Shown in pieces: positions 50,589-63,873 of a stretch of 64,000 nucleotides of DNA. Numbering within the stretch: position 1 is the first letter of the stretch; each line of letters begins with the position of its first letter. The DNA comes from Campylorhamphus procurvoides (taxonomy: Eukaryota > Chordata > Aves > Passeriformes > Dendrocolaptidae): contig WBMV01007614.1 of the NCBI GenBank assembly GCA_013396655.1, positions 43,765 to 107,764 of the forward strand, written 5' to 3'. Below the pieces are notes generated by a model. It was not told the DNA's origin. It saw nothing but the letters and a program-made list of their open reading frames with translations, and searched no databases. The translations under genes and the position numbers were made by a program.

Positions 50589-53352
50589 CTGCAGGAGAAG
50601 AGGTAGGCAAAGGTTCATCACAGTCTTTCAACAACCACCTTCACAATGGACTATGCTTCTGAATCTGAAAATTGAATTCTAAGTGATCGCTTTATTTCAA
50701 ATTCACTGAAACAGAGGAATTACTAGTTGTCCTGAGTTCTTAGTTCCATTGTTAACGATATCATGGAACCTCCTACCTGACAGTTACAGTAACTAAAGTC
50801 ATACACCTACCTACACAACATTTGCTTCAGTCTCCAGCAGCTCAACAGCGTATCTGACTGCCCTCAGGCTGAACCCACTCCCTTTCATTTCTCTTCCATA
50901 AAAAAAGACACATGTGGGAAATTCATGCAATTAAAAAGTATTTATTATTTCCCTACCTCACTACCATCTCCACAAAGACACAGATGTAAGTCCTGCATAA
51001 GCCTGCCTCAGAAAAGCTTGAACTTACTAAGTCAGCCATGCATCAACCCTGCCAAGCAAGACAAGTACTTTCTTCTCTCCTTTCTTTCCCAGTAAAACCT
51101 TCCAAAAACCTGTAATATTTAAAAAAATTGATACCAAAAACTCTGCAATGCAGAGAAAAAGAATGTTTAAGGGATTTTTTTCTTTTGACTCCTTTATAAC
51201 AGCAAAAGATACCATACCTATAGGCTTAACTGTTAGTACAAAATACACATGTGCTTAAATAATTTATGCATGTACTTTTGGAATGTTACTCATGTAAAAT
51301 CTTGCGGGAACACAACAAGAACACTACCACAGAAACATCTATTAACAGCTTTGCCTCAAGATCCTTTGTCAGACCTCTGTTCGTCCATATTTAGGTCTTC
51401 AGAACAGAAAACATTCTCCCTCAATACTGCAACTCTGAGAAATGAAGTCTCATATTAGACCTGCCAACAACTGGCAAGAATATCCAAACATACAAGACTT
51501 AAGCAGACCAGGTACATTTACATCATGTAATAACTCTGAACAGAGACAAAAATCTTAGCAAAACACATCTTAACCAAAGCATCCTGAGCAAGAGTTTTAA
51601 TTGTTTCTCATGATACAGCTCTAGAAATCAGGATGTATTTTTACTTGACACTGAGTAATATGCATACATAAACTCCTTGTTTACAGGATGCAGGTATGAC
51701 TTTATTTCCCAGAGGTCAAGTAGAGAAGCATTTTGGTTACATGGTAAGTTGCACATGCCTAAACAAAAGATGAAATACATTAGACTGAGTACACATGATC
51801 CTTTTAAAGGCAACTATGATTTCATTTAGATGTTCGCGGCCCTTCTCTCTCCCCAAAGGAAATAGGTAACATCACAATCCTCAAGAAAAGTCTTTAACCT
51901 GAGAAATCTTCCCCATTAAGGAACAAAATTATTTTTATGGGAGAACAGAGGCTCTCAAGTGCCTGATGATTTAAGAAATACAGACCTAGAGTGTCATAGG
52001 AAATTATATGACATTTTCTCAAGAGCAGGAACGAATTTTTAGAAAGAACTACATCTAGTAACAGATGAGAAACCTTCCCAATTGTTCTTAATGTTGTATA
52101 TGAAATTAAGTTGCCACTTGATTTCAGTAAAAACCATGAAAACTGAAACCAGAAACACTTCCAAAATATCTCCCATAACAAAGAATGTAATAAACTTAAC
52201 AAACATCATGACACATAATAAAATATTCAGTTTGTGTAATGAAACTGTTTAAAGAAAGTAGTGTATCTCAATTTATTACAAGTTAACAAAATAAACATTA
52301 AACATCTATGAAAAGGTATCATTGAAAATTACATCAGATACCATACAGTTCTTATGTTGTATTCCCACCTCTAACAGTTACTAAACAATTTTAGTAATTG
52401 CAAAATAGATGCCCATTCCCACTTAACAGAGAAAGAATACGGTAAGTATAGCTCAATTAAACTCAATTTTTCACAAGTAACATATGGGTGGAAATACCAA
52501 TCCATTTTAATGCTAAAAATAAACCCATATTATAAAAGCATGGATGTTATGGGAAAACTGCTGAGATGCCTCCTTAAGACCTTTTCATGTCCTATTTTCC
52601 CTCATTTTGATAGCAGCTTCTCTTCCTATATCTTAATTTCTTTATTAACTTATGAGACAAACTTTCCTTCAAACTAAGGCAATCCTATCTTCCTTTATTC
52701 AAATATCTTTTCTCTCTAACGTGCTTTGACTCACCTTCCAGAAACTATTTCCACTCAGTTTTAAGGAAGTACTGAAGTAAAATACATTCTTTACATGTGG
52801 CCAAAAGGATAAGATAGAATTCCTTCTATCCATTCCCTCTTCTTGGAATGCTCACCAATTTGAAACTTTTCAGTACAGTTCCTAGCCCTTCATAAACACT
52901 TTTTCGTCTCCCTTAATATTCATCTTATCATAACCAAAACACAGACATTCACTTGATGCTGGGTTTTTTTTCCCAGAATTACATGATAATAGGACATTCC
53001 AGTAACTAGGAATTAAATATTAAATATTAATAGGTGTAATCAAATTAAAACTCAGATGTAAATCTGTGTCATCTTCACTATTTTCTGTATAACCATGTTT
53101 TAGATCAGAAAGGAGAAGGGCAGACAAAAAGCATCATGTCTCATGTTTTTCAGGTGCTTTCTTCCTGTCACAGTATGAGATGCTTTCAAAAACATAAACA
53201 CAAACAATAAATATTAAGATTGTGGTACCCTTCAATACCTTAGGAAAAAGAAAAAAGGTTTAAAAAGCAAAATCATCAGTTGCCCTGCACAATTCAAAGA
53301 AATCACAATATGTGAAAATAAATATTTGTCTTCCTAATAAACACATACATAC
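50589..53352 (-). other. KDM4C: KDM4C intron between coding exons 2 and 3
   Basis: This 2.8 kb intron has donor GTATGT and acceptor CTGCAG. I see no repeats or genes in it. Confidence 0.88.
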
Positions 53353-53528
53353 TTATTACTGTTGGCCAGCTGCTTGAACTCCTTCACTGTCATGGGCTTT
53401 TTCTGAATGTTGTACTGTGTGAAAAGCCCTGACTGGCCAGTGACCATCTGTTGAATTGGAGCAGGAATCACCAAATCTTCAATATCATCATAATGTTTTC
53501 TTGGTTTCCACTCCTTCGGTGGGATAAC
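53353..53528 (-). CDS. KDM4C: KDM4C coding exon 2: JmjN end and linker
   Basis: The exon begins after an AAG acceptor with GTT ATC CCA ([10 protein letters not shown]) and ends AACAGTAATAA|GTATGT. Its 176 nt encode 58 residues (49-106) plus two bases of a split Lys codon (107). It carries the highly conserved [20 protein letters not shown] stretch and then the [13 protein letters not shown] helix. Phase in is 0 and phase out is 2, matching the next exon exactly. Confidence 0.96.
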
Positions 53529-56500
53529 CTTTAAATTCAAAAACACAAAACAGGACATCACAGTTGCAATGAAAATTCAAAACATCCTGGAAAAAACTGA
53601 AAGAACCACTCAAATATGCCCACATGATCAGATGAATGCTTGTTTACCAGCTGTCTTGCACTAACTAACTGCTAATGCAAGAGGTCCTAGACAATGTAGA
53701 AACCAATTCAAAATAGGGACAGTATCACCTCAATTCACAAGCAGCAACTCACTCATCTACAGCAATTCAATCACAGACAACTATGTAGACAGGCTTCAGA
53801 ATCAGAAAGCCTCACAACTGAAAAACAGTTCATAATCCATGACATGATACATAGTTAAAAAAATGCATGGGTGTCACCCTTGAGGATATGGCTTAGGGGA
53901 CTCAACAGTCTTAGAGGTCTTTTTCAAACTTAACAATTCTAAGAAAAAAATTTTATCTTCAATTAAAATAAAAATTCATTCAAAAAAATCCTGACACTCC
54001 ACTGTCTAAATGTTATTTGGTATCAACAGTATGTATAACTTTTTTTTTTTAACTGAAAAGTGAATAAAACTATTTTAGAGACCTTTTTAGATTGGAGAGT
54101 CTGTGCAACTTACTCCCCATAAAATTACAGGCTACAACTCTATTACAGTAAGAGTTTGCACTATTTTAGATACATAAACTTTTATAATTGCATGATTTAA
54201 TCCTCATAATTGAATATTAAAGCTATGTGCTGATTAACCAATTGTAATGTTAACAGTACCACAGAATTGCCCACTGTCTATGAAAACTGCTCAGCAGATT
54301 CTCAAGTGTTTGTAATAAAGTCATTAAGAATTTATAAGAAGCCTATAGTAAAAGTAATGTTCTTTAACATGCTGTGTAATTTTGAATATTCTTTGCATAT
54401 ATCGTTTTACGTGAAAGCAGATAACTCTCTACACCTGAACTGCATCAGTTCTAAAACACAGGAACAGAAAATTTTTATATATATATATTTTTGGTCTGGT
54501 TTTGGTTTTGAACTTTTACTTGTCCAAAGGCTCAATGCCATGTTGTTTTGATTCACTCATTATAGTCACTCTTTTCGGCCATGATCTAATCAGTTTTCAC
54601 AAATACTTGCTTGGAAATTTTAAAGTATCATACAGCAAAGTAGGGCATCTCTCATAAACATGCAACTTACTGCGAATGAATTACATTACTTGAATAATTA
54701 ATTCAAAATTTAGAGGCAGTCCTTAATCTAGGATAGCCAGGCTGTTTCTCTTACAAGCATTTCAGGACTCCACACAAAAGTGCCCATTAAAAATTTTGCT
54801 ATTACATCTCTCCAAGAAAGTAATAAATTTCTAAAACATTATACAGATAGATCGTGAGATCATTTCATACCTTTGAAAAACAATCCCAAATGAGCAAAAT
54901 GTAATGCTAATGTACTCAAACGGTTCGTTCCTCAAAGATATCCAGTCTATCCAGCATGAATATTTGTGCTAACAAGCACAAAGCAAAATACAAACATTAA
55001 GCTGAAGAAAAGTTCTCAGTAACATACTTCCAAATTCAATGTTTTTAATTCAAATATAAACAGGCATTTTTATTCAGTTTTTACAGAGATGCAAATCCCT
55101 CTTTTCCTTTTCTTCTTCTTAGTTTCCACAGGACTTCTGCTGTACAGGGACTACTTAGAAAGTTTCAGTGTTGTTTCCTTTAAAAAAAAATCATCTTGTG
55201 ATTCCTGCTTATTTCTTTCACAGAAATTTTAAATCATATGCACATCAACAAAATACAAAATGTTAGTTTGAAGCAGTGAAGTCACGCATTCAGAATATAT
55301 GCACAGAAATCAAATATGTGCAGAGAGATTTCCATTTTCATGATTATTAAGGATGAAGCTGTGGGTTTGGCTCAAATATATGAATACTGAAAAGCAATAT
55401 TTGCATTATCTTACTTAATTAAAGGTCAGTGTGTTTTAAGCAATAAAAATATTTTTGTGAATATGGGTTCAAAATGTTCCCTTCCAACTAACTGGAGCAT
55501 GTTTATTACTGTGAGAAATGCTCACACTTACCAATAAAATTCAGAAGGGGCCAAAGTCGTCAAAGCAAGACTAAACTTTTTATTTAACAAATTCAGCTGA
55601 ATTGGTGTGTCCCTCTGGCCTAGCATACAGACACAGGCCCGTGAGAACCACAGGTTTTTATACCCTGTCCTGGCCAGGGGGTCCCTGCTTCCGTTCCCAT
55701 GGGCCAGTACTTGGGAGCTCACAGTCTGGCCCGATCCACCTACCTGCCCGAGATCCCCACCACCCAAAAAGGTGTGAAAAACAGGTTAAAACCACCCCCA
55801 GTCCCAACTGCCAAAAACTCAACTATCCCCTCCTCCCCCCTCGCCTCTTTACCCATGCAACTGGCTTCAGCAAAACCCCAATTCTATTTCTAATATTACT
55901 GTTGTAATTAGAGTACTGGTTAGAGAAGTGAATATTGTGGGGACCAATATGCAAAGTATCATTTTAAAAGTACATAAAAATAGAGAATCTGTCTCAAAGA
56001 ATTTACATTTTCTAACAAAGATTAAGACAAAGACTGAAGATGTTAAAATATCATGTCCAAAATGACAGGTATCTAGACAGTGTAAGAGCTGAAAATACTG
56101 ACTAGGTTTCTGTGACCTGTCTCAGTGAAGCCTCTACGAATTCCCTTTAGTAAAATAACCTCTTTAAAGCCAGGCAAGTTAGGTACATTCAGTGGAAGCA
56201 ACATAGATCAAATTCATCAATCATACTGTTGAAAGCTCAAATATGAAAAAGGAAAAATCTAAGGCATGGCCGCCTCATTTACATACATATTTAGTTATCA
56301 AACATCTAAAGCATATTAATACTGTCTAGAATAATTTAGTGTGACGTACATTCAGATTTAGATAGCGATGTCTTAGTTATACCACTCCGTCTGCTCCATG
56401 AAGACTGTACATGTATGCTATCAACATACATTTCTCTTAAATCCTCTTTCATATACTGGTAACCTCCTGTTGCACATCTGATTCTGAATGGCACTGGCTA

Positions 56501-58646
56501 CTATTTCTATGTAACTACTACTCCCCAACTTGTCTGAAAATTGTTTTTCCTGCACTTGTCAATATCTGTTTTCAGCATGATGATTGAAAATTACTTTTCT
56601 ATTTGTCAATGTGACTGAAAACTAATTTAACTATGTTGCTCTACCATAATACAGTCTGAGACTTCGAAACACTTCTTATTCCAGTAAAGATCAACTAATC
56701 TATCAGTGTGCCTTGTTCGCCATTTTCTGTTGCTTTCAGTCCCTGTTTTCCTTTTAACTCTAGAATCCTCTGTAACAGCAAAACTAAACTAGATATTTCT
56801 TTTTATGCCTAAAGCCTCATTCCAGACTTTCAAAAGCCTAATGGCAATTTTTTTGCCAATTTGGCCTAGGGATACCACAGTATATTATCTGCTCTGGAAA
56901 TGGTTTAATGTTGCTTGTTTAGTACCTTAATCCCTTGTTTCAGACATAGAATTAGGAACTCTGGGGATTGTTGTGGGGTTTTTTTAACATTTTATTTCCC
57001 ATAGTCCCTCCCTTCTCCAATACATGCAAGCCTTGTAATCGTTTTATCCCATTTAAATACACATTTCTTCTACACAGGTAACAGGTCTTCTCCCCTTATA
57101 CCTTCACATTTAACCTGAAGTGTTGGGTATGCCTACTTTGATTGTGTTCTCTGTTTAGAGATTAAATTATTGTTTCCACATATGCATATAGTTCTTCTGG
57201 TAGTTGCTATTCTCTTTGCATTAATATTTGAGCCTGTATATCCTATACTTCAGAAAAATTATGTTCTTTGTAAGTTTATCTTATATTACTATGAAAACAG
57301 AAAGAAGTACTTTTTCTTGCTATTTTAAAATCCATTCTAAAACTTACAAAATATCCCTTAAACTTCTACAGTATGAATTATTCATTTAAGATCTGTTTTT
57401 AAAAATACTTGGTTTATTTTTATCTCTAAATTTTTTTGAGATATATGGAAATACAGAATATCAAATTCTCAAGACAAGGTAGTAATACATAGCAAGTAAC
57501 TGTCAGACTGAAAACTGCAAGAGATGCTTTAACTGTGATTCAAGCAAGCAAGATGATGTCATTACAATGCACATGATATTTACTGTTCAAAATTAAAGGA
57601 CTGCAATACTTCATCCTCACAGCAACAAATAGGTTCCATAATACAGCTGAATATAGGAAAAATTCAGCTTGGGCTTTCCATGGGCTTGTCTGCTTCTGTT
57701 TACATAGAGGAGTTTGGAAATATGACTTATATATATGCTATCATAAGAAATAAAAAAGAAAATAACCTGCAAATTTTTTAAGTGTGAGGAGTTTAGTTTT
57801 GCTTTGCTTTAAAGGAAGTAGAAGGAGGGACTGTGCAGGGGGAGACCAAGAACTCTAAGTTTTTTTCCTCTTCTCTCAGATTCTAAAAGTCTTGACTAAG
57901 CAACATTACCTTAAAAACCCAAAGATGGAGATGGCTATCCCCACTGAGTACTTGCAGTCACTAAGCTAGTATTTCTAGATCTGCATTGTGTCCTGCTGGT
58001 TCAAGAAGTGGCAAAACTGATACAGGATAAACACTTACATGATGTATCACTAAATCACATCAGATTTAACCTCTGACAATCACTCTCTGTTAGGGGAGGG
58101 ACACCTGCTGTAAGGTCTTGGACATGCCATTGTACAATCAGCAATGTGGTTGCAGTTAGTGTACCTCCAATTCTTACTAACAAAACACTTCAAAAGAAAA
58201 CTACTCCCTTTCAAACAATGCTTCACATATGTCACCATTGACTGTAGTGGAATTATTTGCTTCAGTAAAGCTTTACATAATCCTAAAAGACCAAGTTCAA
58301 CACCTGGTATATCAGGGCCACTTTAACGCATACAATCAACTCTCTGTTTCATTTTGATTTGATAAAAACTAGTTCAAATCTACTTAAAATGAGATTGTAT
58401 TTTACTATTATGAACTTGTAAACAATTAACAGAGAGAAAACTGTATACATCATCTTCATTAGTCTGCATGAAATATCAGAGATATCGAAAGGCTCTTTCT
58501 TAAAACAGTAACAGATCTGTATCCATTTACTGAAAATCATTTGGAACATTAAACACTAAAAAGGTCAAGGTTTGTAATCAGCAAAACACAAATACAGGGA
58601 GAACAGGTACTAGGATCAATTTTCCTTCTAAGTTACAGATGTGTAC
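53529..58646 (-). other. KDM4C: KDM4C intron between coding exons 1 and 2
   Basis: The 5.1 kb intron has donor GTACAC and acceptor AAAG. It contains one antisense LTR-like segment at about 55536-55890. The rest is AT-rich and featureless. Confidence 0.85.
55536..55890 (-). mobile_element. LTR-like segment, antisense
   Basis: On the minus strand a TATA box (GGGTATAAAAACC, 55654-55663) is followed about 75 bp later by AATAAA (55579-55584), then TTTAGTCTTGCTTTGACGAC and TTTGGCCCCTTCTGAATTTT. GC-rich U3-like sequence (55690-55870) precedes the TATA. This is LTR architecture, in the same sense as KDM4C. No internal retroviral region was found beside it. Confidence 0.6.
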
Positions 58647-58811
58647 CTTTGCAACTCCAGCTCTATGAGCACCTTGTGATTCCATGTATGCTAAGTATTT
58701 GTTGAATTCCCTGAACTCCTCCATCGAAGGCCTAAAAGTCATGATTTTGCAGCTTGGATTTGGAGGACCATCTGAAATGACAGCAGCCATTCTGGTTGAC
58801 TTTCAGTCCAG
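58647..58811 (-). CDS. KDM4C: KDM4C coding exon 1: end of 5'UTR, start codon, JmjN
   Basis: The acceptor (pyrimidine-rich tract ending in AAG) puts the exon start at 58811. About 21 nt of 5'UTR follow, then ATG at 58790, with A at -3 and G at +4, a strong Kozak context. The 144 coding nt give residues 1-48, starting [19 protein letters not shown] and ending AHRAGVAK. The donor is AAG|GTACAC. The block from NPSCKIMTF to KYLAYMES is the JmjN signature of KDM4 proteins, which packs against JmjC. The first residues differ from the human start as I remember it, while everything from NPSCK on is nearly unchanged. A splice acceptor just upstream of the ATG means at least one noncoding 5' exon lies to the right, outside the window. 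Confidence 0.95.
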
Positions 58812-60057
58812 CTTTGAAAGAAAAAGAAAAAATGAAAAATTAACATACACTGTAGAGAATAATCTGAGATTCAACATGCATGGTTCTAAACAGGAAACAA
58901 GCTTCTAAAATCATCTGCCCAAGCTAGTATAAAAGGCGCAACACAAATGTTCACTTTTTCACCTTACTGTTTTAAGAATACTCAGTCTTTACCCAGCACA
59001 AACCCTGTTCTAAGTGCCAGGTACACAGTCCAGTTCATAAGTCTACTTATACAGCACAGCTTCTCAAGTTAGCCTAGCATCTTCCTATGTAGATTCATCT
59101 GGATATCCTCTGTCTAGAATTACATTACATAAGCACAATCTAGACAAAAAAGCACATGCTTGATAAAATGCCACTATTCCCATTTAGTAAATGGAGAAAA
59201 ACAATTACTCACTTCTCACTTACAAATACACTGCAAACACAGAGGAAAAAGCACTTGTATTTCCCAGCTCCTACATCAGCATTTTAACAACAAAGCTGTA
59301 CTATTCCTCATTCTCTGAAAGCTCTTCAACAGAAAAAAACATGCAAGAGGTACACGTAAAATCAGCATTTCTTCTTATTTCCAATTCTACATTTAGGATG
59401 ACTAAAAAAAGTCATATTTCTATTTCATAACAAGATACAGTACTCATGAAAGAAGTGATCTTTAGGCAACTGAGAGATACGTATTATCTTGGGAAGCTGT
59501 TGCCATTTCCAACTATACATCACCATGTGCCATCTATTGTTCATAAAAGTCTTCATTAATCTTACAAAAAAGCTATCCCAGAATACAAGTAACTCAACTG
59601 TAACTAGCTTTTTACTGATTTCACTTTCCGGAGCACATAACTCATTCCCTCATTTTCTACATTTGCAAAATGCATGCAACCACCTTTTTTATGCCACACA
59701 CTGTAACCACACACTTTGCTTGTATGTAAGTTTATTAGCCACTAATTTCATTAGCTTCATGTCTTTTCTAGCTTTGTACGAATCACTGCACAAGAAATCT
59801 GTATGTGCAAGATGCCTTCATGTTTTTCCATACTTCGTGGTCCTATGAGTATTTCAAAATTTAGTCTGCTTTTTGGATCTTTATTTTTCCTCCCATTTTG
59901 CCTCCCCACTTCACCCAACATACTACTCTCCATTCTTAGCACTTAATTGCATTTCTTTATCCACACTCACACCTTCAGTGAATCCTATTTCCTTCCCTAC
60001 ACTACATTGCATCCCTGTCTGAATTTAAATTAACTAGATTTCTACAACTGTGTGTCC

Positions 60058-60302
60058 TGCTTTTGGCTGAGATGGAGTTCATTTTCTTCCTCGCAGCTGG
60101 TACAGTGCTGTTGGTTTTGGATTCAATATGAGAATAGATTTGATAACATAACGATGTTTCAGTTGTTGCTAAGCAGTACTTACTCTAAATCAAGCTTTCC
60201 CATGCTTTGTGAGTGAGCAGGTACACAAGCATGGCTAGGACACCACATTTGAACTGGGATATTCCACACCATAGAACACCATGCCCAGTACATAACTTTG
60301 GG
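60058..60302 (+). mobile_element. Truncated ERVL-type LTR (same family as 10278)
   Basis: It shares TTCATTTTCTTCCTCGCAGC, GGTTTTGGATTCAATATGAG and AACGATGTTTCAGTTGTTGC with the 10278 copy, and stops just after CAGTACATAACTTTGGG where that copy has its TATA box. The 3' half (poly(A) signal and end) is missing. Confidence 0.75.
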
Positions 60303-61324
60303 TATTTTTGCATTTAAATTATCATCAAGTCCATACAGGCAAATACACCTTGACATGTACAAGTGGGATAACTTCTGTAGTAGTAAACAGCTGGCTTGCA
60401 TACAATACACCCTTCATTTATTCCCATGTATTGAAGTTCCACGTATACTCCTGCTGATATGACCAGTCCCAGGAAAATTAAACTTGGATTTATGACCAAA
60501 GGTGAAGCTATGTTTTTCTTCACTGCAAAGTGCAACAGACAGTGTTTACTATTTGTAATGTTTCACTGACCGTAAAGTGACACCGGAAATGTAATCAAAC
60601 AGGATAAGTGCCTTCTCTGTACAAAATCACCTTTTAGGCTTTCACCTTTAGATGTATTAAACAAGTATATGCATCACTAAAACACACTCCCCTCTCACAA
60701 CCAAACTCTTTGCTATGTCTTCACTGCAAAAAAAAATTAATAGTCATCCGTTATTCACCATTCTGCACTTTTCAATCCATTCCACTGACTCTAGCAAGAT
60801 ACCCAGCACTCAGCAGTTATTTCATCATAGCGCATCGGTAAAAATCCTTCCCTTAATTCTTTCTGTATTCTACAATATTTTCAGTGTGGTTTCGGGGCAC
60901 TACACAGGGGAAGAAGAGGGAGAGAGGGCAAAGGAGAGAGGGGAGGGTACCATAGAGGAATTAATTTATTTGGTTTGGTTTTCCTTTTAAAGCAAATTAC
61001 TTGAGCATCCACTAATGAATTTGTCTTCTATATCACTAATATTCTTTGCTTTAGTGAACAGAGAGGAACTTTTCAGAAACGTGTTTTTTCCACGTACTTG
61101 CCTAGTACTATATCTAGTGTTCCCAAAACAAGTCAAGGTTTCTTAATGCACTAACTTTAATGAGGAGAGGAAGTATGCTGCAACCATCAAAAGCTGGAAT
61201 TGTTTTCAGCTAACCAGTAACTGAATTGTTGCCTTACTACTACAACATCTCACACAGCATAATCAGAGCAACTATTTCTGCTTGATCTAATGTAGTTATT
61301 TGTAAACAATATGAAACTGGGATG

Positions 61325-61850
61325 ATCAGCTGATAGGGTAATGGGCCATGCTGCCATCCAGAGGGACTGTGACAGGCTGGAGAAAATGGGCTGACAGGAA
61401 CCTTGTGAAGCTCAACAGGGGGAAGTGTAAAGTCCTGCACCTGGGGAGGAACAATCCCAGGCATATGGGGTACACAGTGGGTGCTGAACACTGAAAAGCA
61501 GCTTTGTTGAAAAGGCCTTTAGGAGTTTTGGACACCAAGCGGAACACAAGCCAGCAACATGCCCATGCAGCAAAGGTGGTTAACCATGTCCTGGGCTGTA
61601 CTGGGAGGAATGCACATAGCAGGTAAAAGAGGCTGATCCTTCCCTTTTATTCAGCACTGGTGAGGCCACACCCACACTGCTGTGCCCGGTTTTGGGCATC
61701 CCAATACAAGTGCAATATGGAGCTAGCAAGAGTGCAATAAAAAGCACTATGACTATGAAAAACAAACTGGAGCACCTCTTTCATGAAGGAAGGCTCAGAG
61801 AGCTGGGACGATTCAGTCTAGGGAAGAGAAGGCTCTTACCTATGTGTATA
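61325..61850 (+). mobile_element. CR1 LINE fragment, plus strand (RT C-terminal part)
   Basis: The plus strand shows degraded RT C-terminal wording: GAGGGACTGTGACAGGCTGG, GTCCTGCACCTGGGGAGGAA, a VAK-NGILG-like GCAAAGGTGGTTAACCATGT, VRPH (GGTGAGGCCACACCCACACT) and finally GGGAAGAGAAGGCTC. Stops and frameshifts interrupt it. It ends almost where the opposite-strand CR1 begins. Confidence 0.82.
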
Positions 61851-61861
61851 AACACCTAATC

Positions 61862-62434
61862 AGACCATATAATCACAGAATGCCTTGGGTTGGAATAGAC
61901 CTTAAAGGTCATCTAGTTTCAAGCCCCCTGCCATGGGCAGGGATGTCACTCACTCGATGAGGTTGCTCAGAACCCCATCCTGTGGCATTGGATGCTTACA
62001 GGGGTGGGGAGTTCACAACCTCTCCGGGCATCCTGTTCCAGTGCCTCACCATCCTCATATTAAATAGTTTCTTCCTAATACTCTATCTAAAACTATGTTC
62101 TTCCAGTTCTTCCCTCTTTTTCTATCACTACATGCCCTTGTAAAAAGCCTGCCTTCAGCTTTTCTCTAGGCCCATACACGTACCAGAGAACCGCAATAAG
62201 GTCATAGCAGAGCTTTCTCTTTTCTCTGCTGATTAATCCCAATTCTTTCAGCCTTTCCTCATAGGAGAGGCATTCCAACCCTCTAATCACCTTCATGGCC
62301 TTCCTCTGGACTTGTTGCAATGGGTCAATGTCCTTCCTGTGCTGAGGTGGGTGCAGCCCTCCAGAGAGGGTCTCAACAGCAAATGGACTGCAAGAGAGGG
62401 AGACAGGTTTTTCTTCAGAGGTGCCAAGTGACAA
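61862..62434 (-). mobile_element. CR1 LINE 3' fragment, minus strand
   Basis: 61862-62090 is the reverse complement of a CR1 3'UTR (AATCACAGAATGCCTTGGGT, GCCCCCTGCCATGGGCAGGG). 62093-62434 on the minus strand still encodes 113 open codons of the ORF2 C-terminus, including PLQQVQRKAMKVIRGLECLS and YEERLKELGLISREKRKL. It abuts the gag-like remnant at about 62435. Confidence 0.88.
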
Positions 62435-62439
62435 GACAT

Positions 62440-63873
62440 TATGGTTTAACCAATCTGGACACTAAATTAACTGCGGATCAGAAGACAATAGGTTACCCAG
62501 CTGCTTAGCTTCCTTTCCCTCCAATTCCAAACTGCTAGCCTCATTTTCCCAGCATCACAGCAGCCAGGTAATACAATCACCTGAATGATAGCTGACATAA
62601 TTTTGTATTTCATGCAGCTCACTCAAGGATAGGATAGTTACCTCTTCTGTCTCTTCCTCCTGTTCCTGTGATAGCCCTGGTAATAGCCACCATGATGTCC
62701 TTGGTTCTACTTCACCCTCTTTGCAAACCTTGTCCTCCTTTACTAAAGCTCTTTCACAAAGTGACTTCCATGTGTATTTCTTCTTCTTTGTAGGTGCAAC
62801 TAACACCAGCACATGTTGCCCTGTCACCAGGGTTGGAGCATCTGCGGGTCCCACTGCTTTGTTGTCAGACCTGGAGACCTTCCCTCCACACCACCAGCAC
62901 TGGGCACTGGTGAACAGGGCTCGGTCAGGCTGGGCCAGGCCCCAGCACATCACAGTCATCTGGGTCTCTCTGCAATTGCCAGGGTGACAGCTCACCTTTT
63001 CCAAATATTTTACTAGTTTTTTTTCTGGATTCTGCATTTGTTCAGAGATGGAGTTTCAAAACACTGTCCTAGGCACTTGCCCGTACTGCCCCACCCACCC
63101 TGTCATTCGTAACTATCCAGTCTTGGGGCAGATCTCTGGGTAATGTTCTTACTTAGTTGTGTAACCTTAAACAAGACCTGAATCATATGCAGTAATGCAC
63201 TGACTCCTAGCAAGAGAGCCATGTTGGTTTCAAGGGTATTGACGCCAANAAGGATAGGATAGTTACCTCTTCTGTCTCTTCCTCCTGTTCCTGTGATAGC
63301 CCTGGTAATAGCCACCATGATGTCCTTGGTTCTACTTCACCCTCTTTGCAAACCTTGTCCTCCTTTACTAAAGCTCTTTCACAAAGTGACTTCCATGTGT
63401 ATTTCTTCTTCTTTGTAGGTGCAACTAACACCAGCACATGTTGCCCTGTCACCAGGGTTGGAGCATCTGCGGGTCCCACTGCTTTGTTGTCAGACCTGGA
63501 GACCTTCCCTCCACACCACCAGCACTGGGCACTGGTGAACAGGGCTCGGTCAGGCTGGGCCAGGCCCCAGCACATCACAGTCATCTGGGTCTCTCTGCAA
63601 TTGCCAGGGTGACAGCTCACCTTTTCCAAATATTTTACTAGTTTTTTTTCTGGATTCTGCATTTGTTCAGAGATGGAGTTTCAAAACACTGTCCTAGGCA
63701 CTTGCCCGTACTGCCCCACCCACCCTGTCATTCGTAACTATCCAGTCTTGGGGCAGATCTCTGGGTAATGTTCTTACTTAGTTGTGTAACCTTAAACAAG
63801 ACCTGAATCATATGCAGTAATGCACTGACTCCTAGCAAGAGAGCCATGTTGGTTTCAAGGGTATTGACGCCAA
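62440..63873 (-). mobile_element. Endogenous retrovirus gag-like remnant
   Basis: The minus strand carries an open stretch (62555-63037, 160 codons). Its end, SLSELHEIQNYVSYHSGDC then ITWLL, matches a gag motif common in avian endogenous retroviruses. An in-frame stop follows directly at about 62552-62554, and the same frame continues with recognisable family sequence (SSLELEG-type) before the CR1 at 62434. There is no pol, env or LTR beside it. The copy is broken and fossil. Its upstream half appears twice because of the duplication around the N at 63249. Gag is a cautious call by motif recall; another part of the polyprotein is possible. Confidence 0.6.
62625..63873. repeat. 624 bp direct duplication around one N (probable assembly artefact)
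   Basis: 62625-63248 recurs at 63250-63873 with a constant offset of 625 and the second N of the window exactly between. The translated products of both copies are the same wherever I compared them. This is the same signature as at 17852 and is best read as unmerged contig ends. Confidence 0.88.

Noticed and set aside
59489..59848. 119-codon plus-strand ORF in the 5' intron
   Set aside because: It shows no recognisable motif, low-complexity pyrimidine-rich DNA and no exon signals; probably chance.
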